Position numbers and translations under genes: made by a program. Shown here piece by piece: positions 12,161 to 25,055 of a stretch of DNA of 64,000 bases; the stretch's first letter is position 1, and every line of letters starts with the position of its first letter. The notes under the pieces were generated by a model. It was given only the letters and a program-made list of their open reading frames with translations. It ran no database searches and was not told where the DNA came from. The DNA is from Marisa cornuarietis (taxonomy: Eukaryota; Mollusca; Gastropoda; Architaenioglossa; Ampullariidae), in the NCBI GenBank assembly GCA_004794655.1, contig SMMW01000046.1, positions 3,992,501-4,056,500 of the forward strand, in the 5' to 3' direction.

Positions 12161-15100
12161 ATCCGTCTAATGTCAAATGTTGGGTAAATGGAGATCTGCC
12201 TATTTCGTTTCATTTTTTGTTTCCTTTCCTTTCTTGCTTCGTCAGTCGCGTATGCTGAATCTGCGAGTAAGAATGCACAAGAGACAAAATAAACAAAGTG
12301 GAAAGAGTGGACAACTGTGGCACTAGTGTGTAAAAACGAGCTTTAATTATACCTCCCGTCTTCCTCTTACTTGTAGCCTCTGTGTCATTGATGTCGTCTG
12401 GCCTCTGTGGCAACTGACTCACATACCTTCCTCTCTCTCTCTCACACACACACACCTGTTTCTGACCCTATTCCTCGAGTTTGATCTTCATTTTCCACCC
12501 GTCGCCCACTTGTCTGTCTGTCTGTCTGTCACTACCCTGTCCTCCCCATCCGTCACTGTATTATGTATACATCTGTCAGTCAGTCTGTTTTTGTATATTT
12601 GAATCTTTTTGTCTGTCTTCATCTTCCCGTATTGAAAAAGTCTCCTCATATTTCTAAGCCCCCGCCTTCCCCTCCCCCCAAAAAAAATTAGAAAGCATAT
12701 TTTTACTACAACTTTGCTCCATAATAGATCGATTATAAAAGTACACTTTGATCTTAAATTCGCATGTAATGACTAATTCATCCCCGTAAATAGAATCTAT
12801 CAGCATTGGAAAGAGCTCTGCACTCTTTTGGGTAAAGTCTTAATTTCCTATTCTGTTTTATCTTAATCTATCAAAGATGCTACAAATTAATAATTAGATA
12901 AAATCCTAGGATGGAAAAAAATCATTCTTCCCATTAAAACAAGGGTAAACGTATGGACAATACGAAGAAAAGAAAACAATGAGAGAGAGAGCCAGTAAGC
13001 AAGAGGCTGTAAGCACTTTTCCTAACGAGCGGCTCTTTTTTTCTCGATCTTCAGTTCAGTAAGCATGAATGAGGACAAGGGGACAGGGTGGACGGTAAAA
13101 GATTGATGTGTCCTTCGGTGTCTTTGATACAAACTTAATGATCCCCGAATATACCATACCACTACTCGGTGATCTCCCTTTCTTCCTCACGACAACAAAG
13201 ACCTGTGCTGACCAGCTGCAGCTGCTGCTGCTGCGAGCCTGTCGCGCGGCAACTTGTCGCGAGAGGTGTCCACGCGTCAGCCTGTCCCGCACGCGACCCT
13301 TTTCATGGTAGAGGGGCTGGGAGGGGAGGGGAGGAGTGGGGTGAGGAAGGTTGGCGGGGAGGGGAGGCCATCCATCTCTTCTCCGTCTTCTCTCCGTGTC
13401 TTCCTCTCTACACCCTGCGTGGTGTCTGAAGTTCCCCTTCATCTTCCTGTTAGTAAGCTAAGGTCGGACGTGTTTGTTCAAGCTTGAAGATCATGCATGA
13501 AATGCACAGACATAAACGCCAGAGCACAGCAGGGGCTTCAGAAATATCTTGCCCTCCTCCCAATCCTGCTCCATTTGCAGACAGGCATCGTTAAGATGAT
13601 GCTTTACTCCTCTTCTGTTTTTTTTTTTTTTGCTTTTAATTTTTTAGACACAGCCCTCCCTCCACTTCCTCACCTTACCGTGTCCCTGTTCTGTCTAATC
13701 AATACGATGCTTTCACTGCAACATGATATGACCCAATATGTAGCGGAGATTTCTCGCACGGAAGATGTTATATATTTTATAGAAAATCTTAAAATCTTCA
13801 ACAATCATTGTTATCGATGTGTTAGTGAAGGAAGTCATATTTAGAGATGAGGGGGAAAATGGCTGAAGCAATCTCGTCAAGGAGAGACACTTTTCCTTCC
13901 TGGAAGTCATTTTAAGAAACGAAAAATAATGAGGAAGACCTGCTGCTATGTCTTATTTGAAATTGTGTAGAGTTACAGTAAGATGATAATAAGTAAAGCT
14001 GTCTGAAAGCTGCTTGCTGCCAGGCAAAGGAACGAAGATTGATGTTTTACCAGTGAAGGTGTGAAGACAATATTTACTGGGATTCTGTAGGATCATTCTG
14101 GATTTGGCCTGTCGTTTCCTTTGGTTTCGAAGGTGAAGAAGGTTTAGTGAACAAAAGGTCAAGTTAGATGAGTGGCCAGACTTTAACACACAGACACACA
14201 TGACCCGACACAACGCAGAAATATGATTGAACAAACGTTACACAAAGACAAACACGACTATTCCTCTTGTCTGAATGTCGATGTGGGCACTCTCTGGCAC
14301 TGGAGGAACATAAGATGCGGTAAGACTATGAAGACAGATAAAAAGAAAAGACACAATTTATAAAACTGTCATTCTCTCAGAAGGAGTGACTCTGCATATT
14401 GCATGTATGGTAGCGATGATGAACCTTTGTTTTGTTCTCTCCGTAAATATGTAATGAGTTAGGAGTAGGTCTTGTATTGTTTCGTGTGTGAATGGTGTCT
14501 TGTGTTTGACGTCTTGTGTGCGTCATTTGTTCATCGTCACTTCGGAAAAGGGGATGACGTAAAAAAAGAAGAAAAAACAGTTGTATGGACGGATGAGCGA
14601 AGAAAACATAACTCTCACAAGGACATTCCTGAAAATTTGTACCTCTTCATCCTCATCGTCATCTGCGGGGACTCGTCAAGCGTTGTGTTATGTGTGTGTG
14701 ATATGCGTCGTGCGTATGTAAGGTAAGTGTACGTGCGTCATATTACAAAATAATTGCTGTTAAATAATTTCTTGAAAGGTCTAGGACCCTCACTGAAAAG
14801 ACATAAACTAAGAACTCTAGGCTGGTTGTGAGGTCGGGGAGTATCAAGTAGCGCCATGGGCTAGGCGCTGGAGAGCCGTCCCCCATTCCTTAATGGGGTA
14901 GGGTTACAGGTAGCGACTGCCATAAAAAGGGGTAGGCGGGGTGGCTGAAAGAGAGAAACTCCGTCGAACAGAAAACAAAAACTCCTAACACCTATAGCAG
15001 GCATGGTTGGCCGTGTGGCCACACCTGGTGGGAGGTGAGATCCTCAATTACCAGGAGAGGACGGGTGCCTTTACTTTCGATGCAGCGCGTCACCAGCACG

Positions 15101-17220
15101 TGCCAAGTAGCCAGGAACCTCTGCGCTGTTTACTCGACACGTGTAAGCTCTAGGGAAGTATCGTTTTGTTGTCTCTTGTTACGAACATATTTTCTTTCTG
15201 GCTGCGTCTCCAATGTTCTTTGGCTGTCTGAAAAAAATGCCCACCTTTCCCACTCATGTGCCGCGAACTAAACCTACCTTAGCTTTAAGACAGGTAACAA
15301 CGAAAGCGGGACCTTTGGTGAAAGCTCAGGTGTGTCACCATATGTGTGTCTGTGTGTCTCGGACACGCCGCGTGGTCGGTGAGTTCTCGAGGCCGCCCTT
15401 AGAGTCGCTAACACCTGCTTCGAGTGTGAACCCCAACAAGCGAGACAAGTTTCCTGGACTCCAACAGCGCTTCCCTCTCCACCATACCTTTCTTCCTCCC
15501 CCTCCTACAGCCTCCTTACACTTCCCCCCCCCCATACCCACTTACGCCCACGCTTGACCTATCTTACCTGGTGCTGGGATCCACCACCACCACCCTCTCT
15601 CTCTCTCTCTCCTCACTTCAACCCCTCCGGCTAAGGGGCACGCGAACTGCGCACCTGCCGTCACCTGGACCAGCGTGTGGGTGGGGGATGCCACGTCATC
15701 TCGCCTTTGACCGACGAAAGTCGCGTGCCCGGCTCGCGACGGCGCGTGCAAGACGACAGTCACCCCCTCCCTTTCCGCTCAACCCCTTTTCCCCCGACTT
15801 CAGGCGCTGGGATCACCTTTTGTCAAGATGCCTGTAGCCCTGTGCTTCAAGTGGATTAGCTCGTGTTTCACCCCCTTGCTTTGTGCTCGCTGGTAACCGC
15901 TGGTAAGTCCCGTAACCATCCAGAGAGGCGCTCAGCAAGCGGTGTCCTCTTCCTCCGAAACATTGTCTTACGTTCATCCCGGCCAACAAATGATGACACC
16001 GTTGATAACGTGAGACAATGACACAGGACTTAATCGATAGACAGGGGCAAAATGGTGAAAAATTCCCTCCAAATCGGTCCGAACAAAAAGTTTACAAAAA
16101 CTAATCCCAGCTGTTACTGCTATTATTACTGTTACTTCAGCTGGATCCCCCTGTTCTGTCTTCAAGGCTCTCCTTTAACAGGACAAATATCAAAAGGAAA
16201 TTTGACCAAGCTTCCATATAATCCACCATGTCAAACACTTGGCCAAACTTCGTCACACGTTCGTCACTTAGAAAGAAGACAAAGAACAGCATCTCAGCCT
16301 CATATCGTCAATATGTCTGATATTATAACAAATTTTTCATGGCCTCATATCCTTAATATGTCTGGTATTATAACAACTTTTTCAAGGCCTTTCTTTGGCC
16401 TCTTAGGCTCCTTCTGGACCGATTACAGATTGTCGAATATGTGACCGGGTTTCGCAAGTCTTTTCGGTCATACCAAACCGTTACCAAACATAGTCCCATA
16501 CTTAACATGTTTGAAAGCCTGAAACAACTTTGATTCTTTCAGGTTCACTTCCTACTCTCCACCATGAATACTGCTTCATATTTCTGTGGCACTGTTTACT
16601 CGATCTTTTTAGCAAATATTTTTTGAGTCGAGCTACATTGTCGTCTGCTGCACAGTGAAGGTAATAATGAAATAGTCGGCCTTTGACACTATGTCCACTT
16701 TAAAACCTTTTCCGGTTGTTTATTTGTTTCTTCCGCATATTTTTCAATAGAATAGAATAATGACAGACCAAGATTGACATGTTCAGTTGCCATCACGGAA
16801 GCGACAATGTACAGCATAAGTTTGGTCTTTCTGTTTTTTTCCATTATTTATTTATTACGGAACAAAGGGTGGGTCATTAAAAGGATGATAATGTCTGGTC
16901 ACCCAGAGAGAACGAATTTTCACTTCCGTGAGCAGTTAACTTACAAGAATCTTATATTGGAAGAATAACAAAAATAATAGAGCAAAATTACGAGTACCGG
17001 GGCTGAGAGGAGACAGCTAAGTATTTGAAAATATCTAGTGGTAGAGACTACGGTGCCCAGAATCTACTATGGTGGTCAGAATCTGGACTAAAAAAGTTAA
17101 TCGTACCTCAACACAAAGCGTAGAGCCATGTACAGTATATGTAGGCCATGACTTTGGGACTGTCTAATAAAATTTTGAATTAATAAATGTTCTTGTGCAA
17201 TGCATCTAAATGCCAGAGAA
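12161..17220. other. non-coding stretch
   Basis: No recognisable gene. The 14860-15060 part (GCGCTGGAGAGCC, two gapped G-rich segments, and a TTGGCCGTGTGGCCA hairpin) has the look of an interspersed repeat but cannot be assigned. The 45-bp duplication lies at 16298-16387. Confidence 0.5.
16298..16387 (+). repeat. 45-bp direct duplication
   Basis: Two adjacent copies start CCTCATAT at 16298 and 16343 and share AATATGTCTG and TATTATAACAA. The duplication preserves an open frame of 130 codons (16052-16444), but that frame has no recognisable motif and is probably chance. Confidence 0.8.
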
Positions 17221-17280
17221 GAGATTTTGCTTCTTTAGAACCGTTTTAAGGTTTAGAAACATGTTGTGCAACTGGCCCCT
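17221..17280. mobile_element. partial second copy of the 24.8 kb MITE (right end)
   Basis: About 47 of these bases align closely to the right terminus of the MITE at 25009-25055, sharing AGAACCGTTTTAAG and GTTGTGCAACT and ending in GGCCCC instead of AGCCCT. No matching left end is seen within 300 bp upstream, so it is a solo end. Confidence 0.55.
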
Positions 17281-17408
17281 GACTAAGTGTCGGTCCTGCA
17301 CGGATTAAAGATAGAAAATCGATGTCGAAATAAGTCTGAGAAAGCAATTTGATATTAGTAATAGTAACAAAGAAAATTATAACACAATAAAAATAAATTA
17401 CAATAAAT

Positions 17409-18380
17409 TACATATAATAAAAATTTTCAGTTGACTCACTCGATATACATAAAGGGTTGTTTGTCAAGTGTCTGTTAAATAAAACTAAATTTAAATTACT
17501 TCTTCTGGTACGTAGCCTAAAGCGTAAGATTTGGTTTGTGTGTTTACCAGTGTAATAGTAAGCTGGAACCTTATTATCCAACCTACTAATATAAGTAATA
17601 TTCTGAAATTTATTTTTAATTGGCTATGTTGCAGTTGGCTGTTCTACTCAGACTTTTTTTTTTTGGTATGAAAGAATTTCTATAAATTTCGATACCTATT
17701 AAAGGATTAAGTAATTTTGTATACTTTGTCTGTGATAAGGGTTATCTACTGTAACTAGTGGTGATAACATTTGTAATAAATAATCTGGGAAAAGTCCATT
17801 TATCGTTTTAAAACAAAGTGTTAGCCTGTCTTTTACTTTAGGGTACAAAAGCTCGATTCACTGTTTACTTCTAAGCAGTTTCCTTTATGCCTTCTTCAGC
17901 TTCAAGAGGAAGTTTTTATAAGATCGTTGATTACATTAGTCATGCCAGGTAATATCTGGATAGGAAAAAAACTGGTTAAAAATACACAAGATTTGTACTT
18001 GATTTCGAGTGCTTTTCTGCGTAACTGGCTTTCATATTGCTTAAACTTAAAGCAGCCAATTAACATGAAGATTTTTCCGGCAATATGATTGATATGTTCG
18101 TTCCATATAAAATTACTCTAAAGAAAAAGGTCAATGTTTTTCTGAGAGATGGATTGTTCCCTCAAATGAATTATAAAATATATGTCATCGAGAGTATCGG
18201 AGGTTCGTTCAAAATTCGTTAAATCGGTTTTCTTTCTTCAGACTTTCCATAGATCGGTCCATCTAACATGATAAGTATGTGAAATTTCAAGTAAGATGAA
18301 GATTACATGTGCCTAAAAATAAACTACTGTCGTCAGCAAATAATTTGATCTTTGACGATCTGTCTTTCTGATTTCACACA
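17409..18380 (-). mobile_element. LINE (jockey/CR1-like) reverse transcriptase C-terminal relic
   Basis: On the minus strand the RT catalytic box reads SKIKLFADDSSLFL at about 18357-18316. It is followed in shifting frames by WNEHINHIAGKIF, RLTLCFKTINGLFPDYLLQM at about 17827-17770, SPLVTVDNPYHRQSIQNYL, EIYRNSFIPK, and ISRLDNKVPAYYYTGKHTNQ ending in NNPLCISSESTENFYY near 17410. The order is RT palm, thumb/connection and C-terminal region of a jockey-like LINE. Stops and frameshifts make it a fossil, but the last 60 codons are intact. Upstream of 18380 the match fades. Confidence 0.8.
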
Positions 18381-20389
18381 AAAGAATGGATTCACCGGTC
18401 ATAGGTGGCATCCCGCCATATTGTGCCAGAAGCTAGACTATAATCAAGAAGATTTACACCGTACCACGGAGCCCTGCAGAGAAGAGAACGGAACGATCCG
18501 CACGTCCGTCGTGCTTTTGCACGTGCTCGTTACTCGCCAGCCTTCCCGCAGTGTCTTCAAGGGCGTGCGGTGGACGTCACGCGATGGCGCAATCAGCTCA
18601 AGGAGAGACATCGGGGTTTGCGGCTGATGCGGTTTTCGGTTTCGACCCGATGCTCGTCATGTTCTCAGACGAGGGAGATGAGGCCTACCGCAGGCAGACC
18701 TACTCCATCACGCACCCTTAATGTTCGATTTTCATTTGCGTCTTCGTAGCAATGAGCAAGGCCGATGATAGTCCCGAGCAGATCAGTTAGAGCGTGTGCC
18801 AGATACGGGACATCATAAAACCTCGGGGACACGATCCTTTCTTTGATGCCGAGAAGAGGTGGAAGGGGAGGGGGAGAAAGAGAGGGGGAGCTACGTATCT
18901 GTGTATCTATGTGTTTGCGTGCGTGCACGCGCTAGCGCGACAATGTATATCTGTGTGTGTGTGTGTGTGTGCTTTTAAGCCCAAGCTTTATAGTTTTATA
19001 GCACATTTTATAGGCAGCAATTTCCACCGATGTAACACGATGACTCCTTAGCATTTTTGCAGTGTTTCTGCTCCCCGTTGCCCGATTGAATGCATGCGTG
19101 GGTGCGCGTGCGTGCGTGCGTGAGGTAGTGGGCGTGCTCGCTTGCGTGCACGCGGGAAGATGGTTTCCGGCCTGTCGTTTATAAATGTTTTAGTACAACG
19201 AAGAGTTTCTTAAACGATCATATCGAAGCACTATTTAACCCCGACTTATTTTGATGGCCAATAGCCATTGGCAATGCGAGCTTTGCTATTTTAATAACAG
19301 AGCTGTTACTGGCCGCCATTAACTCCCAGGAAATTCTCTGTCTTGAAGCTTTTGCTCAGTTTGCTTTTGTGTGTGTGTGTGTGTGTGCATGTGTGTGTAA
19401 GCAGGTGGGTTGGTAGGTGTGTACAGATTTCTTTTAATGTTTTAACACAGCTTAGCATAGATTATGATTAGGTTAATTAAAAAAAAAAACTCACGTGAAG
19501 TTTTAGAGAAGAAAGAGGGGTTTTGTGAAGCAGAAAATGTCACCCATGCCTAACAGCGAGCAGACTCCTCGGCTGAGTGGATAAGAACACATTGGATTAC
19601 TCAGACTTCACAGGTTGTCTGGTGTGGCGTAGGCAAATCGATTTGTTGACTTCTGAGAGGGGAGAGCCGCTCACCTGGAGCATGAAAGATTCTCACGTAG
19701 AGCGTGAAAGATTGCGCGGATTTAACGGCAGCGCAACGGGGACGGACGTGCATGAGAAGGCGCGTGATTAGCCCCGCAAAATACACAGGCCGTGCACCTG
19801 TCTGTGCCTGGCAGCACGGTAAGATGTGGGGGAGAAAAGTTTTGAGTAATTTTAACGGCCATCGTTTTTTTTCTTCTAAAAAGTCAAACTGGATCTTATA
19901 TTACCGCACCGGTCTCTGTACCTAATATCCAACGCGTACTTGTGCACGTGACAAATGGGGCTGATGCACGGACGGTATGAATGTTCATGCAACCTCCCTC
20001 AGCAGTATCTAGATTCCAACTAAGTTATCTTTATGCACAGATGTGATGAGCATCGTTTTTTATATTTCACTTTAACCAAGTCTAGTTAATCGTTTCACGC
20101 GTCTACACATGTTAATATATATATATATATATATATATTGACATTCGCATGTGTCACTTGTAACAAATAAATCTCCCATCATCTCCCCCAACACCACAAA
20201 ATCCCCCCCCCCCACCCATACTTATCATCAACATCCTGGTAGGTCAGATCCTAAAAGTTTACTTTTGTTGTTTTGTCTGTGGAATTTATTGATAATTCTG
20301 TCTTGTCAGTTTGAAAGAATGTTGTTGAATTATTAGTTTTTTTACGATTTTATTTTCTTGTTCTCAAGTTCTGTAAGGGCGACTTTTAA

Positions 20390-20725
20390 TCCTTTCTTCT
20401 TTATTTCTTGTCTTTTTTATTCCTCTTTTCCTTCCTTCTTTTATTCATTTCTTCCTTCATTTATTTCTTTTTATTCTCATCTTTCTTCATTCCTTTTATT
20501 CCTTTCTTCCTTCCTTCTTTTATTCCTCTCCTTCATCTTACATTCTTCGTTTTTCCTTTTTTCTTTCTTTTCATCTTTTCCTTCCTTATTTTTTCTTTCT
20601 TTTTTATTCCTTTCTCCCTTCTTACTTTTCTTCTTTCCTTTATTTATTTTTGTTTTCCATCCTTTGTTTCTTTCTTTGTGTTACATTCTTTTCTCATTTA
20701 TTTTATTTCTTTCTGTTATATTAGT
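20390..20725. repeat. pyrimidine-rich low-complexity tract
   Basis: About 330 nt almost wholly of T and C with scattered A, made of degenerate TTCC and TTTC units. Open frames across it (Phe/Leu/Ser-rich) are composition artefacts. Confidence 0.85.
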
Positions 20726-21689
20726 GCATGTTTCCATAGCCAAAACGGGCATGTAATCACATGTTTCGCTACATTTGAATGTAGTCGGTGACGTAGATTA
20801 CAGAGCAAGATGTCAAGTCTGAAGAACAGCAGGACTGTTGTGAAAATGAGAAAGAAGGTTGGAGGTTAACTGTGCACCGGAAGTATTGGGCAGGGGGTGG
20901 GTGGGATACAGGTGGTGGAGGTCCTGTTACTGGCCTAGACCACGGGCTGGAAGGTAGCTGGTAATCTAGCGACCCTCCCTCCATCCCTCTTTCCCCCGGT
21001 TTTGTCACGAGGTCCTTGGATAGTGTGACAACAGAAGGCTTGATAAGGGCAGTAGGTGTTGAGCAGAGGTAGAGCCAACCTTGGGAGTAAGGATGCAAAC
21101 GTACGGGCTAAGGAAGCTGGGGTCGACCAGAGATACCGCGGCCGCTAGATGAGCAGATCACGTGACTGTAAACACCTCTCTGGGAACTCGCTGAGACGAG
21201 TGGCCAAAGTTCCCCGACTGGCATTTCTGGGAAAGAGGAGGGTGGTGGGTGGGGTGGAGGGATGAGGGGAGGAGTGAAGGGAGAGAGTCCATTTTTTCTG
21301 TGGCTTCTTTGTCGTCCATTTGACGCTCTCGGTTTTGCTGAAGGGATTACATCCCGCCCAGCCTCAAGAAGGTGGCCATAATCGGATTCAAATTTGACTC
21401 TTCCGGCTGACATTTTCCCTTTTGTCAAGTTTCAGTCATGCTTTGTACAGCTAATCGCTCTGTGTCTTTTGCTTGATAAAAAAAAAAACCTCTCGATCTT
21501 TTGCTGTTGCACAAGAACCCGTCTCTTTTTCCTCTGTCTCTGTCTCCCTGTCTGTCTCTGTCTCTGCGAACAACGCAATGGGGATGTGTGTAATTGCTTA
21601 TTATTTAGGTCGAGCCAGCAGCTAAGACTATCTCGCGGCCCAGCGGCACAACCCTGTGAGCAAGTGCCACAGGCAGAGAAAGAGCAGCG

Positions 21690-21775
21690 TGTCAGAGACG
21701 AGATTTGAACCCATGGCAACCAATTCTTACTCCTGTTGATGACAAGCGATAACCGTTGCGCCACTTTCCACAGCG
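21690..21775 (-). mobile_element. tRNA-derived SINE head (pol III A and B boxes)
   Basis: The minus strand has an A-box-like GTGGCGCAACGGTTATCGC (about 21764-21746) and a B-box GGTTCAAATCTCG (21712-21700), spaced as in a tRNA gene. The A box resembles tRNA-Arg types, but no tRNA cloverleaf with a plausible anticodon arm and acceptor stem forms, so a SINE head is more likely than a tRNA gene. It lies in intergenic sequence. Confidence 0.5.
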
Positions 21776-24260
21776 CAGAGTGAAAGAACGGACCGGGTTT
21801 CATCTTCCTTCCTGATTATCACAGGCAGAAGGATGGCAGGCCGCTAGGCAACTGATGGTTTTGATCCACAGAGAGTTGTTGATTGTGAGATAGGCAGAAA
21901 AATCTAGGCTTTTCAGAGCAAGCTGCTTTGCCATGACACAGCCCTAGTTGCTGATTCGGCGTAAAACACCAACTGTCACCTACCTTCCTCGAAAAGCTTG
22001 GCATCGTGGACGCCGAGAGCCAACACGGATCCCGGGGCAGACTTCTCTGGGCCCCTTTTAATTGTAATCGTAAATTATTTTCCCAGTATGCAATAAAATG
22101 CTACTGTCATCATCTACATTTCATTCAGTAACAATATTGGGACAAGTGGACTAGGATCTACATCACTACTTGAACTTGAGTTGTTTACACGTGAGTGGTT
22201 AGTAAACGAGGAATAATGATGTTAAAGGATGAAACTTGTCGTACCTGGCTTCATAGAAAAAATCTCCAGAGTGAGGAATGTTATGTCAACCTTTCTTTAA
22301 AAGAAAAGGAAAAGAAGAAGGAAAAAAAATCCACTGACCAAGGTCGGGACCCTTCACAGCCGCGGGCCCGGGTACACCAGACCCCCCCCGTCCCCCCTGT
22401 CCCCCCCTCTCGTCAGGCAAGTTTGGGATACGTGTTAAGCAGAAACCATTAACAAGTATAACATCTGCAATTTCTGTATCACCAGGCTGTCAGTCTATTT
22501 TAACAATAATTGTAACAGGATGTTGACAAGTGATGCTGAGCAAAAGATATTTGTGATCGCTCCGTCTGTAGTGCTGTAGTCTTGCTTGTTCGCCATAACA
22601 GCACAGAAGTCTTTTACAAAAACATCATCCGCAAAATTTTCTTTGTGAGTCTGTCAACCTTTTAAACCGTATTTATTAGTCAATTTATAAAACAGATTAA
22701 TCTATTTCATTTTTATAGCTATCTATCCCTCAAACACGTTTTTAATTCGGCCAGATTACCTTTTTTTAGTTTATCCTTAGTATTCATCTTTTGAAGATTA
22801 AATAAATTAAAAAGTTCTGAAGATTTTTTTTCCAAAGAGTATTCACTTATGGTTATGGTGGTGATGGTGGTGGTGGTGATGGTGGTGTGTGTGTGTGTGC
22901 GCGCGCGCATATGTGTATAGGAGAGGAGAGAGAGAATGATTGATAGTACCTACTGTACATAACAGACGATTGCTGAACAATTAAGCTATACTATGTATTT
23001 TGTATATATATATATATGTATGTTTTAAGGGAAGAGAAAAGAGGCAAAATAATTGTGTGCTGTCACAATCACACTCACTGCCGCACCAACATCAACACAG
23101 AGAGCCATTTAAGACTAGAGTTTTACTTTATTGGATTTTTGCGATCCGTGATCAAGACAGAGATAAAAAGAAACTCCGCTTGTGGGTGCCAGTAAACAGA
23201 CAGAGAGACAGCAAAACTGGAAATGGCAGGAAAGATAAGATACATGGATACAAACACACCACGGAATGGCAAAGACGGTATAATGCTGCACAGGGAATAT
23301 TGGATATCAACAAGGAATGATTTGATTACAGTCACCAATAAAAAATAAAAATCAGCAATCATGGCAGCATGAGTTTGTGGAATGCGGCAGGTGTTTTCAG
23401 CTAACTCAGCATGAAGACGCCTTCATTCAAGATTTAATAGTGGAAAAAAAGTCCCATTGGAGTACAAAATGTATGGTGTTTATGTCTTTGGACTTTGTAC
23501 CATCCCCCAAAAAAAACAACAACAAACTCTTGTTCAGTCCTGTAGAAATCTAGTTCGAATTTTGAAAGAAGTGTATGAAAAATGGGACGGGTTGATTTTT
23601 TTCTCTCTGAAAGGGGTGAGAAAAACATGTTTCAGTTGAAATAAGAAAGATTTAAAAAGTCCTGTCTTAAAAAATGTCGATTTGATAACAGATTAAAAAC
23701 CAAAATTGTTCACTTTTTGTTCCCAAGGCATTCCAAAATACACAAGAAATTCATAACAATCTCCAGACAAAAATGAGAAAAAAATGTTCTCAAAATGGAA
23801 TGGATAATGATCTTTGAAATAAAATGAAGTGATTATAATATATGCCTCAAGAAGGAATGTATAGAAAGTTTGGCCAAAAAAAATGTATAGTTTCTAAGCA
23901 ACAAAAGAATTATTCGTAAACAAAAAAAATGCATCAAATAATCAGCATTGAAGGCTGGAGTGTTGGATATCAGAGTAGGGAAAAGCCAAAAATGTATTCA
24001 TTAAAACCGCAATTGTTCTTCATCAACGCAAGAAATGTTTGCTGTACAAAGCAACAGATTCAGTGCCAGTCTGTCTGTTCTTCGCTCCAATGAATTTTAC
24101 AGCGCGTCGTCTGCTTTGTGCAAATCATCGGCACAATCAAATCTGATATACAGTAACATTTATATGTCATGTCTTTATTCCACAAAAAGACTCCTGAGCT
24201 GTGCATGTGTACCTACACACGCATTGCGCATGCCTGCACTACACACGTCTTCTCTCTCAC

Positions 24261-24263
<3 letters not shown>

Positions 24264-24327
<64 letters not shown>
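24264..24327. repeat. (CA)32 microsatellite
   Basis: A pure CA tract of 64 nt. Confidence 0.97.
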
Positions 24328-24331
<4 letters not shown>

Positions 24332-24762
24332 CGCGCGCAAATATGAACACATCACTATATCTACAACATCACCCTATCAATTGAAATTGTTCATAAATAG
24401 TCCAGGAGTGAAAACATACCATGAACTTGACCTGTATATATGTACAAGGTTCTGTCGTATCTGTTTGGTTAAACATGCTTCAAATAACATGCAACAGGTC
24501 AGACTTTATTGCACAGTTATTAAAAAAAAAACTCCCTTGACAGGCTTGGGTACAGTCTTGTGTGTATTAGGTTACTGATGGAAAAAGAGACATTTTCAGA
24601 AATCGTGAAACGGTACAAGAAAAGCCTCAATATCGACGGCTCTAAGTTACCATTTAATGTGTGAAACATAAATATTACGGAGCAGTTAACGGAATAAAAT
24701 GTGCCAGGGGTGGACGGGGATAGAAAGGGAGAAATGCAAAACACAAAATTGTTTTTTGTACT

Positions 24763-25055
24763 GGGGCCAGCTGCACAACATATTTAAACACTTTTAGGCT
24801 TTAAATCTTATCTTAAGATAATCAGTTTTATGGAAACAGCGCACAACAGAATTCTAGAACTTTTTTTAACAAATAAAATTGTTTTAAAAAGGAAAAAAAA
24901 ACTGTTTAAGCCAGACTTTCATTTGCGTCAGCATATTTTTTCGTAGAGGTTTGGGAAGCGCATCGAAGTGATTTTTTTGGGGAAAAAAGTTAATAAATCT
25001 GCTTTTTTCTAAGAACCGTTTTAAGCTATAGAAAGACGTTGTGCAACTAGCCCTT
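24763..25055. mobile_element. MITE-like element with terminal inverted repeats
   Basis: The left end GGGGCCAGCTGCACAAC (24763-24779) pairs as an inverted repeat with the right end, which reads AAGGGCTAGTTGCACAAC on the minus strand (25055-25038). The inside is about 260 bp of AT-rich sequence with no ORF, and the imperfect inverted match continues inward (TTTAGGCTTTAAA versus TATAGCTTAAAA). This is typical of a non-autonomous DNA transposon. Target-site duplication is unclear. A second partial copy lies at 17221-17280. Confidence 0.6.

Larger units (their letters stand above)
18381..24263. other. non-coding stretch
   Basis: Holds (GT)n at about 18951-18971 and 19369-19387, (AT)n at about 20116-20139, the pyrimidine tract, the SINE head and a GGT/TG repeat at about 22855-22905. 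No gene is seen. Confidence 0.55.

Noticed and set aside
16052..16444. 130-codon plus-strand open frame with an internal duplication
   Set aside because: No family resemblance. The frame is preserved only because the duplication is 45 bp.
19561..19640. A-box-like GGCTGAGTGGATAAG suggesting a tRNA-Ser/Leu or SINE
   Set aside because: No B box at suitable distance and no cloverleaf; left unassigned.
20358..20791. Phe/Leu/Ser-rich frames resembling membrane proteins
   Set aside because: Translation of a T/C low-complexity tract in several frames.
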